Shown: one piece after another, positions 35,401 to 42,737 of the stretch
How the letters are laid out: each line of letters opens with the position of its first letter
Numbering within the stretch: position 1 is the first letter of the stretch
Source: Candidatus Latescibacterota bacterium
Lineage (GTDB): Bacteria; Latescibacterota; UBA2968; UBA8231
Assembly: GCA_007136405.1 (NCBI GenBank)
Contig: SLHA01000101.1
Coordinates: 1-59,306 of the forward strand
Direction of reading: 5' to 3'
DNA length: 59,306 nucleotides
Position numbers and translations under genes: made by a program
Notes under the pieces: model-generated
Seen by the model: only the letters and a program-made list of their open reading frames with translations
What the model was told of the DNA's origin: nothing
The model's database searches: none

Positions 35401-35784
35401 GATGAGGTCCGCTGAGTAGAGTTGCCTGGCACGCTGGTTGTCCCATAACGTCAGCGCGCTGCTCACCTGTTCCGCCAGATGCGGATAGGTGTGTTCCAGC
35501 AGCCGCGCGAAACGGTAGGTGGAACGCAGATACGGCAGCATGCCGGACACGGATCGCACAGCGGCGCCGGCGGCCAGCAACGCAGCGGCCAGGCCGGATG
35601 CGGTGCGAACCGAAGGCGGCAGGTAGAACGCAGCTTCCAGGATCAGCCACAGAAGTCCCAGCCCCAGGGCGGCAGCCAGGGCGGTGCTCAACCCCTTCAG
35701 ACCCCACAGGAGGGCCGTGCGGCGGCGCAGACGGGCCAATTGCCGGCAGAGGTCATGGTAGTGATCCTGGACGGCACCCATCAC
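32446..35784 (-). CDS. large DUF4175-type membrane protein with coiled coil
   Basis: A 1112-residue protein matching the DUF4175 kind found beside MoxR/DUF58 genes. Hydrophobic segments at about 25-50 and 60-85, plus one at about 160-176, anchor it. Residues of about 200-490 form beta-sandwich-like extracellular or periplasmic repeats (for example PYVDRLRLDLDYPAYTGL). Residues of about 500-950 are a Gln/Glu/Leu-rich coiled coil (LEELQQTLSSDD, MQQMIEHMQAG). The C-terminal region ends in PDEYRPVIQRYYELMYQDA. Its TPR partner overlaps by four bases. No catalytic motif is evident; a structural or envelope-stress role is inference. Confidence 0.75.
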   Translation of the reverse strand: MMGAVQDHYHDLCRQLARLRRRTALLWGLKGLSTALAAALGLGLLWLILEAAFYLPPSVRTASGLAAALLAAGAAVRSVSGMLPYLRSTYRFARLLEHTYPHLAEQVSSALTLWDNQRARQLYSADLIGATVKDAADTLKALDTRVLLDRRPLWMSLRHIAASAAVLIAALTLSPELRQAAGRCAQPRTAFERQPGTLIFVEPGDQTVVRGDDATMRLQFRGELPHTARVRHRDTPEDPWQQEEILVEGADSISFLFAGVRRPLQFQVLAGDGSSAVHRITVIDPPYVDRLRLDLDYPAYTGLAPRREDNHGDIRALPGTTVDLTIFASKSLSAAAVVVDDSIRIPAAVDGNRAWARLEIDRNAHYHIELIDELDVGNRDPIRYTIEKMEDAPPRVQVTAPGQDMDLPESMQVSLAVEATDDFGVASVELVYRIDDGPEQSESLTFVPGKEVHLTHDWDLSGKDLLPEDRIYYRVVAGDNDSVSGPKFASSREYALRFPSLYELYREATHAQDEQRRGLQELSDQGRETGEFLERVRRELVQREELSWDRKEELKATIQAELDRTHAVEELSRELERTMKKLEAEGLASQDLLDKVAELRKMMAEVLSPELRRALEELQQTLSSDDPRELAEALRQFNQDHQAFQERLEQTLAMLEQVRTEQRLEAATQKAQDLAERQGQINQELDPEADTRRLVTQEQALQRDTERLQEELRDLGQSMSSMSQEMAERLKSHAEDMESRDFSGRMQQMIEHMQAGANPEARRQGEGLEQELGELAASMQQIQQEYVSTQKQLLADELRHAMRGLLDLSRRQEALRDTVGGLAEEEASRLADHQHALAEGVAQVARSIGAVSRKTMALEHPLPVTLGYALNSMREAAVRLNLRTPGRALASQQDGMRYMNEGVMLLRQSQQNLAQSSMPSSFGEAMQKMMGLSEQQAQLNQATQQALDAAQAGSTHSDFMSAQARLSAEQQMIYQALEQLRREVRGMGGAEHRVGAIQEEMERVLGEMEHQRLSHRTLERQERILQRMLDASRSMHTQGEDEERWYSRTGEEQEYTGPAWLPADLGQSYDALRDAMRRALSAPYPDEYRPVIQRYYELMYQDAHGSTPETGE

Positions 35785-36091
35785 GCTATCACCCGGATCC
35801 GCAGACCCCGGTCAGAGTTGCACTCCAGCAAAGGACGGCGTTGCGTTGGATTACCGTGCACGCAGACATTCTCCCGTGATAACCTGGACACGATATGATC
35901 GCAGGTGGACGATACGACGAAGCGCCGCCAGGCGCGTTCCCGGGAGCTCAGGCTCCAAGGGCACGACCCTTTATGCCTCACGCCGGGCGAGCCTGTGCCG
36001 GCGATGGGGGAGGCACGATATGCCAAGCGGCACGGACCAGCCTGATCCTGTAGATGATAGGCTGCGCGAAAAGTTCCTTCGGTGTGATGGC
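35785..36091. other. intergenic region, no gene seen
   Basis: It presumably holds the promoter of the DUF4175-TPR-asnB-like operon. I found no convincing -35/-10 pair and no terminator for the propeller gene that ends at 36092. Confidence 0.4.
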
Positions 36092-38335
36092 TCAACGGCC
36101 ATCGATGACGGCAAACTGACCGCGTACCGTGCGTCCGTCCTCGCCGGTGGCTACGTAGAGATATATGCCGCTGCTTACCCGGTAACCGCTGTCGTTGAGT
36201 GTGTCCCATACCACCGAGCCCTGTCCTGGTGTGCCCTCCAGATGGCGTACCCGTTCTCCGTTGACCGTGAAGATAGCGACGTGCGCGCCTAGCGGAAGCC
36301 CGGTGATGGTGAGCTGCGTCATTCCGGTCCTCAGTACGAAGGGATTCGGATATACGCTGGCGACAGGGCCTGTTCCGTCCCTGGCACGATCCAGGTGCAA
36401 CAGGCTGAGCCCATTGTTGGTGCCGATCCAGAGGCGTCGCGCCGCGGTATCGTACAGCAGCGAGTTGACGTGGTTGTCGATGAGGCCGCTGTTGTCCGTG
36501 TTGAGCGCATGGATGACGGCACCGGTGCGCCGGTCCATCTGCACCAGACCGTTCTCCGTCCCGACCCAGATATGCCCATGACCGTCCTCCGCCAGGCTGG
36601 TGATCGCATTGGACGGCAACCCGCCAGCGGTGTTGAATACGCGCCACTCGTCTGTGGTGAATGACCGCGTGGGCTGCGAATACGATCCTGTGATCCGGTT
36701 CAGCCCGTTATCGGTTCCCACCCACAGGCGTCCGTTTCGGTCCACCAGTATGGCGGCCACCCGGTCGCTGGTCAAACGGGGCTCGGTGACGGTATTGAAC
36801 ACCTGGCTGTGCGCGTCCCTCACTTCGAACGGATTGCCGCCATCGTCGAAGAGAACGAAACCGTCCAGTGGTGTGGAAATCCATTTGAGACCGTCCGGCC
36901 CGATGACGAAATCCCCCATGTCGCGGTTGATGCCCAGTCCGATGGTCTGCTGATCGTACAACACGGCGCGCTGGATCGGGAATCCGTCCATGGCGATCAG
37001 TCCGACATGGATATTCCCCGCCCAGACGATGCCTCCAGGGTCCTGGTGCACACCCGTGATCACCACGAAATTGGGGTTTCTGTCGATGCCTTTGAGCGGG
37101 GAGTTGGTCTCGTTGAGCACGGACCAGGCGCCGGCGGTGTCGCGCACGGCCAGGCCCCGACCCCAGGTGCCGACCCAGATGTTTCCTTCGGTATCCGCAG
37201 TCACACTGTTGGCGAAGTTGGAGGGGAGTGCGTTGCTGGTGTTGTATACCGTCCAATCCTCTCCATCGAACCGATAGACCCCCTGCGGTGGTACGTTGTC
37301 TTTGGGCACCGAGGCCACCCACAGGTCGCCCGCGGGTGTCATCGTCATCTGGTAGAAACGATTGGCCGCCGGATCATGCAGTGGCGGCGGCTGTTCGTCT
37401 CCCAGTACCCGCAGTCCCTGAGGGGTCGCCAGCCAGAGCGCGTCGCCCAGTGATTCGGCCGCCCTGACCCGGCCCCGTATATCTTCGCGCGGCTCCCAGT
37501 TGCGTCTGCCGTGGCGGACCCACAGACGACCGTCGGCGTCGACCAGGTGGACCTGCCCCGCGCGGGTGGCCAGATCCACGGCAGTGACGCCGGCCAGCTC
37601 ACGGTAGGGGAAACCGTCGACGCTGGACAGGGTGACCACGCCGGTCCGGGTGGCGACGAACAGCGTGTCCCGGACTACGAGGAAGTCACGCACGCCGTTG
37701 GCGAAAATGGTGTGCCAGTTGCCCGGATCCTGCAGGTTGGGCGAATCCAGCGGCACCGAGCCTATGCCACGATCCGTCCCTGCCCATAGGCGATCCTTGA
37801 ACAGTGCCAATGCGTGCACCGCGGTATCCCGCGGTAAACTGCCCAACTGCCGGTAGTTTTCCCTGACTTCCTCCCGATCCGTCATGAACGCGCTGATGCC
37901 TCTGCCCGTGCCGACGTACAGCTGGTTGCCGTGGACCAGCAAAGCCTTGATGCGCAGATGCTCGAATTCGCGAAAGACTGGCTGGAAACGCTGCGTGGCG
38001 GCGTTGAAACGGCTGAGTCCCCGATGCGCAGTTCCGAACCAGAGGTCGCCGGAAGGGTCCGATGCCGCGCTGGAGACGAGGTTGCCTGCCAGTCCGTCCA
38101 GACGGGTATAGCGCTGGTATTGGCGTGTCTGGGTGTCGTAGCGCAGTATTCCACCGCTGCTGATGGCCCACAGTTCATGGTCTACAACCAGCAGCCGATG
38201 CATGTCGGACACGCTGGTATAGGCCTCCCAGGCGTCCAGTGACTGGGGAGACACCGCCAGGCCAGGCATCGGCCGGGCGACTACGGCCATGATGATGGCG
38301 AACCACAGGATGACAAGATACGGTCTGGCATTCAT
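36092..38335 (-). CDS. secreted two-component-regulator-propeller protein with FlgD-like C-terminal domain
   Basis: A 747-residue protein. The frame extends to 38734, but that part is the antisense of the neighbour; the ATG at 38335 opens a signal peptide (MNARPYLVILWFAIIMAVVA). The mature part has about seven Reg_prop blades with the WxGTxxGL pattern, for example DLWFGTAHRGLSRF, NIWVGTWGRGLAV, RLWVGTDNGLNRI and RLWIGTNNGLSLL. It ends with a FlgD-Ig-like domain (YPNPF, then GLPLGAHVAIF and SSGIYLYVA). No kinase domain follows, so it is a free secreted propeller, as seen in FCB-group genomes. It follows priA after ten bases, perhaps by chance. Confidence 0.88.
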   Translation of the reverse strand: MNARPYLVILWFAIIMAVVARPMPGLAVSPQSLDAWEAYTSVSDMHRLLVVDHELWAISSGGILRYDTQTRQYQRYTRLDGLAGNLVSSAASDPSGDLWFGTAHRGLSRFNAATQRFQPVFREFEHLRIKALLVHGNQLYVGTGRGISAFMTDREEVRENYRQLGSLPRDTAVHALALFKDRLWAGTDRGIGSVPLDSPNLQDPGNWHTIFANGVRDFLVVRDTLFVATRTGVVTLSSVDGFPYRELAGVTAVDLATRAGQVHLVDADGRLWVRHGRRNWEPREDIRGRVRAAESLGDALWLATPQGLRVLGDEQPPPLHDPAANRFYQMTMTPAGDLWVASVPKDNVPPQGVYRFDGEDWTVYNTSNALPSNFANSVTADTEGNIWVGTWGRGLAVRDTAGAWSVLNETNSPLKGIDRNPNFVVITGVHQDPGGIVWAGNIHVGLIAMDGFPIQRAVLYDQQTIGLGINRDMGDFVIGPDGLKWISTPLDGFVLFDDGGNPFEVRDAHSQVFNTVTEPRLTSDRVAAILVDRNGRLWVGTDNGLNRITGSYSQPTRSFTTDEWRVFNTAGGLPSNAITSLAEDGHGHIWVGTENGLVQMDRRTGAVIHALNTDNSGLIDNHVNSLLYDTAARRLWIGTNNGLSLLHLDRARDGTGPVASVYPNPFVLRTGMTQLTITGLPLGAHVAIFTVNGERVRHLEGTPGQGSVVWDTLNDSGYRVSSGIYLYVATGEDGRTVRGQFAVIDGR

Positions 38336-38345
38336 ACAGATGAAC

Positions 38346-40805
38346 TCACAACATGGTCTGGGGGTCCACGTTGACCGTGAACTCCACGTGGGCAGGACAG
38401 GCGTCCCGCAGGCCCGCCAGATGATCCCGCAGGAACCGATGCAGCACCGGGGCCGAAGAGCAGCACAACAAAGCCTGAAATCGGAACCGGCCGCGCAGAC
38501 ACGCCAGAGGCGCCGGGGCCGGCCCGAGTACCAGGATGTCCGTGCCGGTGGCCGGTGCCACCCGGCTGACGCTTTTTTGCGCCGCGGTCTCCACCGCGTG
38601 TTCAGCCTTGCCGCGCCAGCGCAGCAAGGCGAGGCGACCGAACGGCGGAAAACCAGCCTGACGGCGTTCGGCAATCTCGTTGGCGGCAAATGCGGCATAA
38701 TCCTGCGCTGAGGCTGCCTGCAGGACCGGATCATGCGGCAACATGGTCTGGACGACGACTTCGCCTGGATCGCTGCCGCGCCCGGAACGTCCGGCCACCT
38801 GCGTGATCAGCTGGAAACTGCGCTCGGCGGCGCGAAAGTCGGGCAGGTGCATGCCGGTGTCGGCGGATATCACGCCCACGAGGGTGACATCGGGGAAATC
38901 CAGCCCTTTGGCCACCATCTGCGTGCCCAGCAGAACGTCGGCCTCGCCGTGACGGAACCGCTCGACCAGCTCGTCGTGCGCTCCCTTCCAGCCCGTGGTA
39001 TCCACATCCATGCGAATGACGCGAATGCCTCTGAACTGTTTGACCAGAGCATCTTCGACTTTCTGTGTACCGACGCCGCGGAAGCTCAGTTCAGCGCTGC
39101 CGCAGGCAGGGCATACAAGGGGGGGCGCCGAGCGGCGGTCGCAATAGTGGCAGCGCATCTCCGTATGATCCCCGCTGCAGTGGTATGTCATGGAGATGCG
39201 GCAGGTGTCGCACCGCACCGCTTCGCCGCAGCTGCCGCACAGGATCAGCGGCGAGAAGCCTCGACGGTTCTGCAGCAGGACGATTTTCTGGCCGCTTTCC
39301 AGACGCGCGCGTATCTTCTGCCGCAGCAGGCGGGAAAAAATGGCGCGTTGCCGGCCCTGGAACGGTTCCTGTCGCATGTCCACCACCTGTATGGACGGCA
39401 GCGGCCGGGCGTTGATGCGCCGGGGCAGGGCGTAAAGCTGGTATTTGCCGTGCACGGCATTCCAGTGCGACTCCAGGCTGGGAGTGGCGGAACCGAGTAT
39501 CACCAGGGCATTCCGGCGCTGTGCTCGCACCAGAGCGACATCCCGCGCACTGTAGTGCAGCGGCATGGCGCTGTCCAGGTCTTCCTGTTTGTAGGAGGCA
39601 TCGTGCTCTTCATCCACGACGATCAGCGACAGCTCCGGCAGGGGGGCGAGAACGGTGGAACGGGCACCGATCACCAGGCGCTGATCGCCGCGGCGCAGTC
39701 GCCGCCAGGTGTCGTAGCGTTCTCCGGGAGACAGCTGGCTGTGAAGCACAGCCACCTGGTTGCCGAACCGGGCCTTGAACCGGCGCACCATCTGCCAGGC
39801 CAGGGCGATCTCCGGTACCAGAATGATGCTGCTGCCCCCCTGCGCCAGGACGGCGGCCACCAGTTCCATGTAAACCAGCGTTTTGCCGCTGCCGGTGACG
39901 CCGTGCAGCAGGGCGGTATGGAAGCGGCGCTCAGCCAGTGTTGCGGCCAGAGTCTCGATGATCCGCTGCTGCGCGTCCGTGGGAACGAGGCGTGCCGTCG
40001 AATCGGTCTGCAGTCGAGCCAGTGGATCCCGCATGACTTCGGCGTCATACTGTTCGATCAGCCCTTGCTGCACCAGCGCGGTCAGGACAGACGGTGAAAA
40101 ACCGGCCTGAATGAGTGCCTGCTTTGATACGGGATGATCAGCCGCCAGCAGTTGCCGCAGACACTCGGCCTGTCTGGGGGCACGTTGCTGCCGTTCGGCC
40201 GAGGCTGTCCGGGCGGCCGTGACATCGGCCAGGCGCATGTGCAGGGCCGTGCGTTGCCGCAGCCGGCTCTCCGGTAGCGCGGCCAGGATCTCGATCAGAT
40301 CCGCTTGCCGCATGCGGCGCAGACTGGACTCCAGTTGGCGCTTCGAGAAGCGGCGCCTCAATGCGGGCACCCGCTGGGGGCCGTTGTGATGCAGCACGGC
40401 CATCACCTCTGCGTCGAGCCCGTCCAGCCGGGCATCGGCGGCGTTCCCCGTGGGGCGTACCAGACGGCTGGACGACAGGTGCAGTCCGGGAGGCAATGCC
40501 GTCATCAGGGCGCAGCCCAGAGGCGCATGGTAATACGATGCCATCCAGCGGCACAGACCGATGAGTTCCTCGCTGAGCGCCTGGGCTTCCAGTACGGCTT
40601 CGATGGGCCGTATGCGAGTGGCGTCGACATTCACCGGCGGAGCGCTTGAAACGGCAACCACGATGCTGGTCAGGCGCCGCCGCATCACCGGGACGAGTAC
40701 CAGATCTCCGACCTGGACAGGATCGACGGCGTCAGCAGGAACACGGTAGGTCAATTGTCGAGCTACGGGCGGTGGTACGGCAACCTCGACAAACCCGGTA
40801 CTCAT
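38346..40805 (-). CDS. priA: primosomal protein N' (replication restart helicase PriA)
   Basis: An 819-residue superfamily 2 helicase that reloads the replisome at stalled forks. Walker A is HGVTGSGKT (about 303-311) and the DEAH-type box is VVDEEHDASYKQED. A zinc module of cysteine pairs lies between the helicase halves (about 515-560; LCGSCGEAVRCDTC through CHYCDRRSAPPLVCPACG), as the family requires. The N-terminal DNA-binding domain is present. The gene overlaps rodZ by four bases, so the two share a promoter near 41880. Confidence 0.97.
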   Translation of the reverse strand: MSTGFVEVAVPPPVARQLTYRVPADAVDPVQVGDLVLVPVMRRRLTSIVVAVSSAPPVNVDATRIRPIEAVLEAQALSEELIGLCRWMASYYHAPLGCALMTALPPGLHLSSSRLVRPTGNAADARLDGLDAEVMAVLHHNGPQRVPALRRRFSKRQLESSLRRMRQADLIEILAALPESRLRQRTALHMRLADVTAARTASAERQQRAPRQAECLRQLLAADHPVSKQALIQAGFSPSVLTALVQQGLIEQYDAEVMRDPLARLQTDSTARLVPTDAQQRIIETLAATLAERRFHTALLHGVTGSGKTLVYMELVAAVLAQGGSSIILVPEIALAWQMVRRFKARFGNQVAVLHSQLSPGERYDTWRRLRRGDQRLVIGARSTVLAPLPELSLIVVDEEHDASYKQEDLDSAMPLHYSARDVALVRAQRRNALVILGSATPSLESHWNAVHGKYQLYALPRRINARPLPSIQVVDMRQEPFQGRQRAIFSRLLRQKIRARLESGQKIVLLQNRRGFSPLILCGSCGEAVRCDTCRISMTYHCSGDHTEMRCHYCDRRSAPPLVCPACGSAELSFRGVGTQKVEDALVKQFRGIRVIRMDVDTTGWKGAHDELVERFRHGEADVLLGTQMVAKGLDFPDVTLVGVISADTGMHLPDFRAAERSFQLITQVAGRSGRGSDPGEVVVQTMLPHDPVLQAASAQDYAAFAANEIAERRQAGFPPFGRLALLRWRGKAEHAVETAAQKSVSRVAPATGTDILVLGPAPAPLACLRGRFRFQALLCCSSAPVLHRFLRDHLAGLRDACPAHVEFTVNVDPQTML

Positions 40806-41776
40806 GGTTGGGTTCCGGTTCCCGGCAAAGGCGGTCCCAGCGGCTGCAGATCAGCGTTCAACAGAGTGATGCCCTGGTGGGTAGAGCGGAAACGCAGTAC
40901 CTGGGCCGGGTCACCCAGCATGTCGCTGTCCAGCGGCTCATCCTGGAACCAATAACGCAGGCCGCCAGCGAGTCCGGAATGCAGAAGGATGAATTCCCGG
41001 CCTTCCCAGGCGTGGCGCTCGCCTGGCTGCACCAGCCCCTGGTGGCGCACTGCACCGTCGCTTTCGATGCGGATCCAGGTGGTCTCGATAGCCTGGATAG
41101 CGAGCCTGAGCCGCGTATCCGCTACGGCGGGATCCGGACGTGTCCCGGCTGCCGGCATGGGGTCTGCGGACAGGCTATCTGCCAGGTCGAATACAGGCGC
41201 GGCGGGATCCAGCCGCGCCGCCAGCGGCGGGACGAGCGCGTCCAGTGGTTGCGCCGGTGTCTGCGTCGTGTCATGTACGGGATCTGCCGGTGCACGGGAT
41301 CCGGCTACTGGCAGGCTGGTCTCCCGGACCGCCGCCGGAGGCGGCGGCAACACGGTATGCTGCTGTTGGACGCGTTCGGGGGCGGTATAGTGGATGACCC
41401 CGATTACGGCCGCGAGCACTGCGACGAGACCAACGACCATGATCAACAGCGTTTTCAGGGTCCGTCGATTCGGGCTGTCATAGGCTGCTGCCGGCAAGGT
41501 CAACGGGGGGGCGGATGCTGCTGTCGTTGCGCCGGTTTCTCCGGTCTGGCGGTCGAAACGTTCCAGAATGGACCCGACGTCCAGCTGGAGAAACTCGGCA
41601 TAAGTGCGCAAGGCCATGCGTGTGAAGACAGGCTCGACGACATTGAACCGGTCCTCTTCCAGCCCGTGGACCACGTTGGCGCTGAGCCCTGTCTGCCGGA
41701 TGATTTCCTCGATAGCCAGGCCGCTCTGTTCACGCGCGCTGCGCAGCTCTTGCGAAAGGCTCTGCTCTTCAGTCAT
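40802..41776 (-). CDS. rodZ: RodZ-like cell-shape protein
   Basis: A 324-residue bitopic membrane protein. The N-terminal helix-turn-helix (residues 5-70; LRSAREQSGLAIEEIIRQTGLS) is the HTH_25 domain by which RodZ binds MreB. A transmembrane helix follows near 110-130 (LLIMVVGLVAVLAAVIGVI), then a low-complexity Pro/Ala-rich linker. The periplasmic domain of DUF4115 type has the ETTWIRIESDGAV and WEGREFILLHSGLAG segments. It is the first gene of the rodZ-priA pair. No mreB is in the window. Confidence 0.92.
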   Translation of the reverse strand: MTEEQSLSQELRSAREQSGLAIEEIIRQTGLSANVVHGLEEDRFNVVEPVFTRMALRTYAEFLQLDVGSILERFDRQTGETGATTAASAPPLTLPAAAYDSPNRRTLKTLLIMVVGLVAVLAAVIGVIHYTAPERVQQQHTVLPPPPAAVRETSLPVAGSRAPADPVHDTTQTPAQPLDALVPPLAARLDPAAPVFDLADSLSADPMPAAGTRPDPAVADTRLRLAIQAIETTWIRIESDGAVRHQGLVQPGERHAWEGREFILLHSGLAGGLRYWFQDEPLDSDMLGDPAQVLRFRSTHQGITLLNADLQPLGPPLPGTGTQP

Positions 41777-42200
41777 CGTGTGCCGGTGCCCTTCAGTGGT
41801 GGAGGGGCGATACGCTATCCAACGCGTTCCGGTCTGGTGCGCGGACGCGCCGGCGGCATCCTCACTACGGTCTCACTACAGTATAGTAACAACCATCGAC
41901 ATGTTCAACGTAACGCGCTTCAAGGCCCTGAACGCCGGCAAATACGGCCGTTTCGGCAGGCTGCGGAAGCCGCCAGGGCTGGGTACCGGCTGTCAGCGGC
42001 GGGCGTACGGTGACGGTTTATACCCCGTCCCGGCTGTCGCATACCATGACGAAGGCACCCATGGACTGGCGGGTTCGGTTGCCGGTTGCAGGCTGACGGG
42101 CCACCGCAAGGGCGGGCAGAGCCGGCGCGCCATGGGGCCCGGCCTGGCGCCGCGCGGCCTTGAACGAACCTCGGACGGCTTGGACCGGCAGGGTAGTTTA
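41777..42200. other. intergenic region between dtd and rodZ
   Basis: No gene is supported. It carries the rodZ promoter noted separately; the rest is GC-rich with no repeats that I noticed. Confidence 0.45.
41880..41908 (-). promoter_or_regulatory. sigma-70 promoter of rodZ-priA
   Basis: On the minus strand TTGAAC (41903-41908) and TATACT (41880-41885) are 17 bases apart, about 105 bases upstream of the rodZ ATG. It lies in an AT-rich island. Confidence 0.6.
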
Positions 42201-42647
42201 TCAGCGCTCAGGACTTTCCACGATCACCGTGACCGGTCCGTCATTGTGTATCTCCACCAGCATGTGGGCGCCGAAACGCCCCTGGGCGACACGGATACCG
42301 GACCGCTCCAACGCGGCGACGAAAGCGGTATACAAGGGCTCGGCCACGTCGGGAGCTGCCGCCTGCACGAAACTCGGGCGACGCCCCCGCCGGCAATCGC
42401 CGTACAGCGTGAACTGCGAGATCGCCAGAGCCTCGCCTCCGAGGTCCAGCAACGAACGGTTCATCCTGCCCTCACTGTCGGCGAAGACGCGCAGGTTGGC
42501 ACATTTGATCGCACAGAATCGCACCGCCTCCGCATCGTCGTCCGCGTGACAGCCGACGAGCAACACCAGACCTGCGCCGATGGCGCCGAGGAGCTCGTCA
42601 TCCACGCTGACCCGAGCCTGACTGACCCGCTGGACCAGTACCCGCAT
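42201..42647 (-). CDS. dtd: D-aminoacyl-tRNA deacylase
   Basis: A 148-residue enzyme that removes D-amino acids mischarged on tRNA. It starts MRVLVQRVSQARV and has the active-site SQFTLYGDCRRGRRPSF block (family: SQFTL-x-G) and the conserved GP segment NDGPVTVIVES at the C-terminus, which forms the cross-subunit Gly-cisPro motif. GGGAG is a few bases upstream. It follows lptD by about 90 bases on the same strand. Confidence 0.95.
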   Translation of the reverse strand: MRVLVQRVSQARVSVDDELLGAIGAGLVLLVGCHADDDAEAVRFCAIKCANLRVFADSEGRMNRSLLDLGGEALAISQFTLYGDCRRGRRPSFVQAAAPDVAEPLYTAFVAALERSGIRVAQGRFGAHMLVEIHNDGPVTVIVESPER

Positions 42648-42737
42648 TCATGTTCTCCCTTGCGGCCGCGCGTGGAAAGCCCGCGGCGCAGCAATGTAGG
42701 TCATGGCGCCGTCCATTGCAATCGTGTCCGCCGGCGC

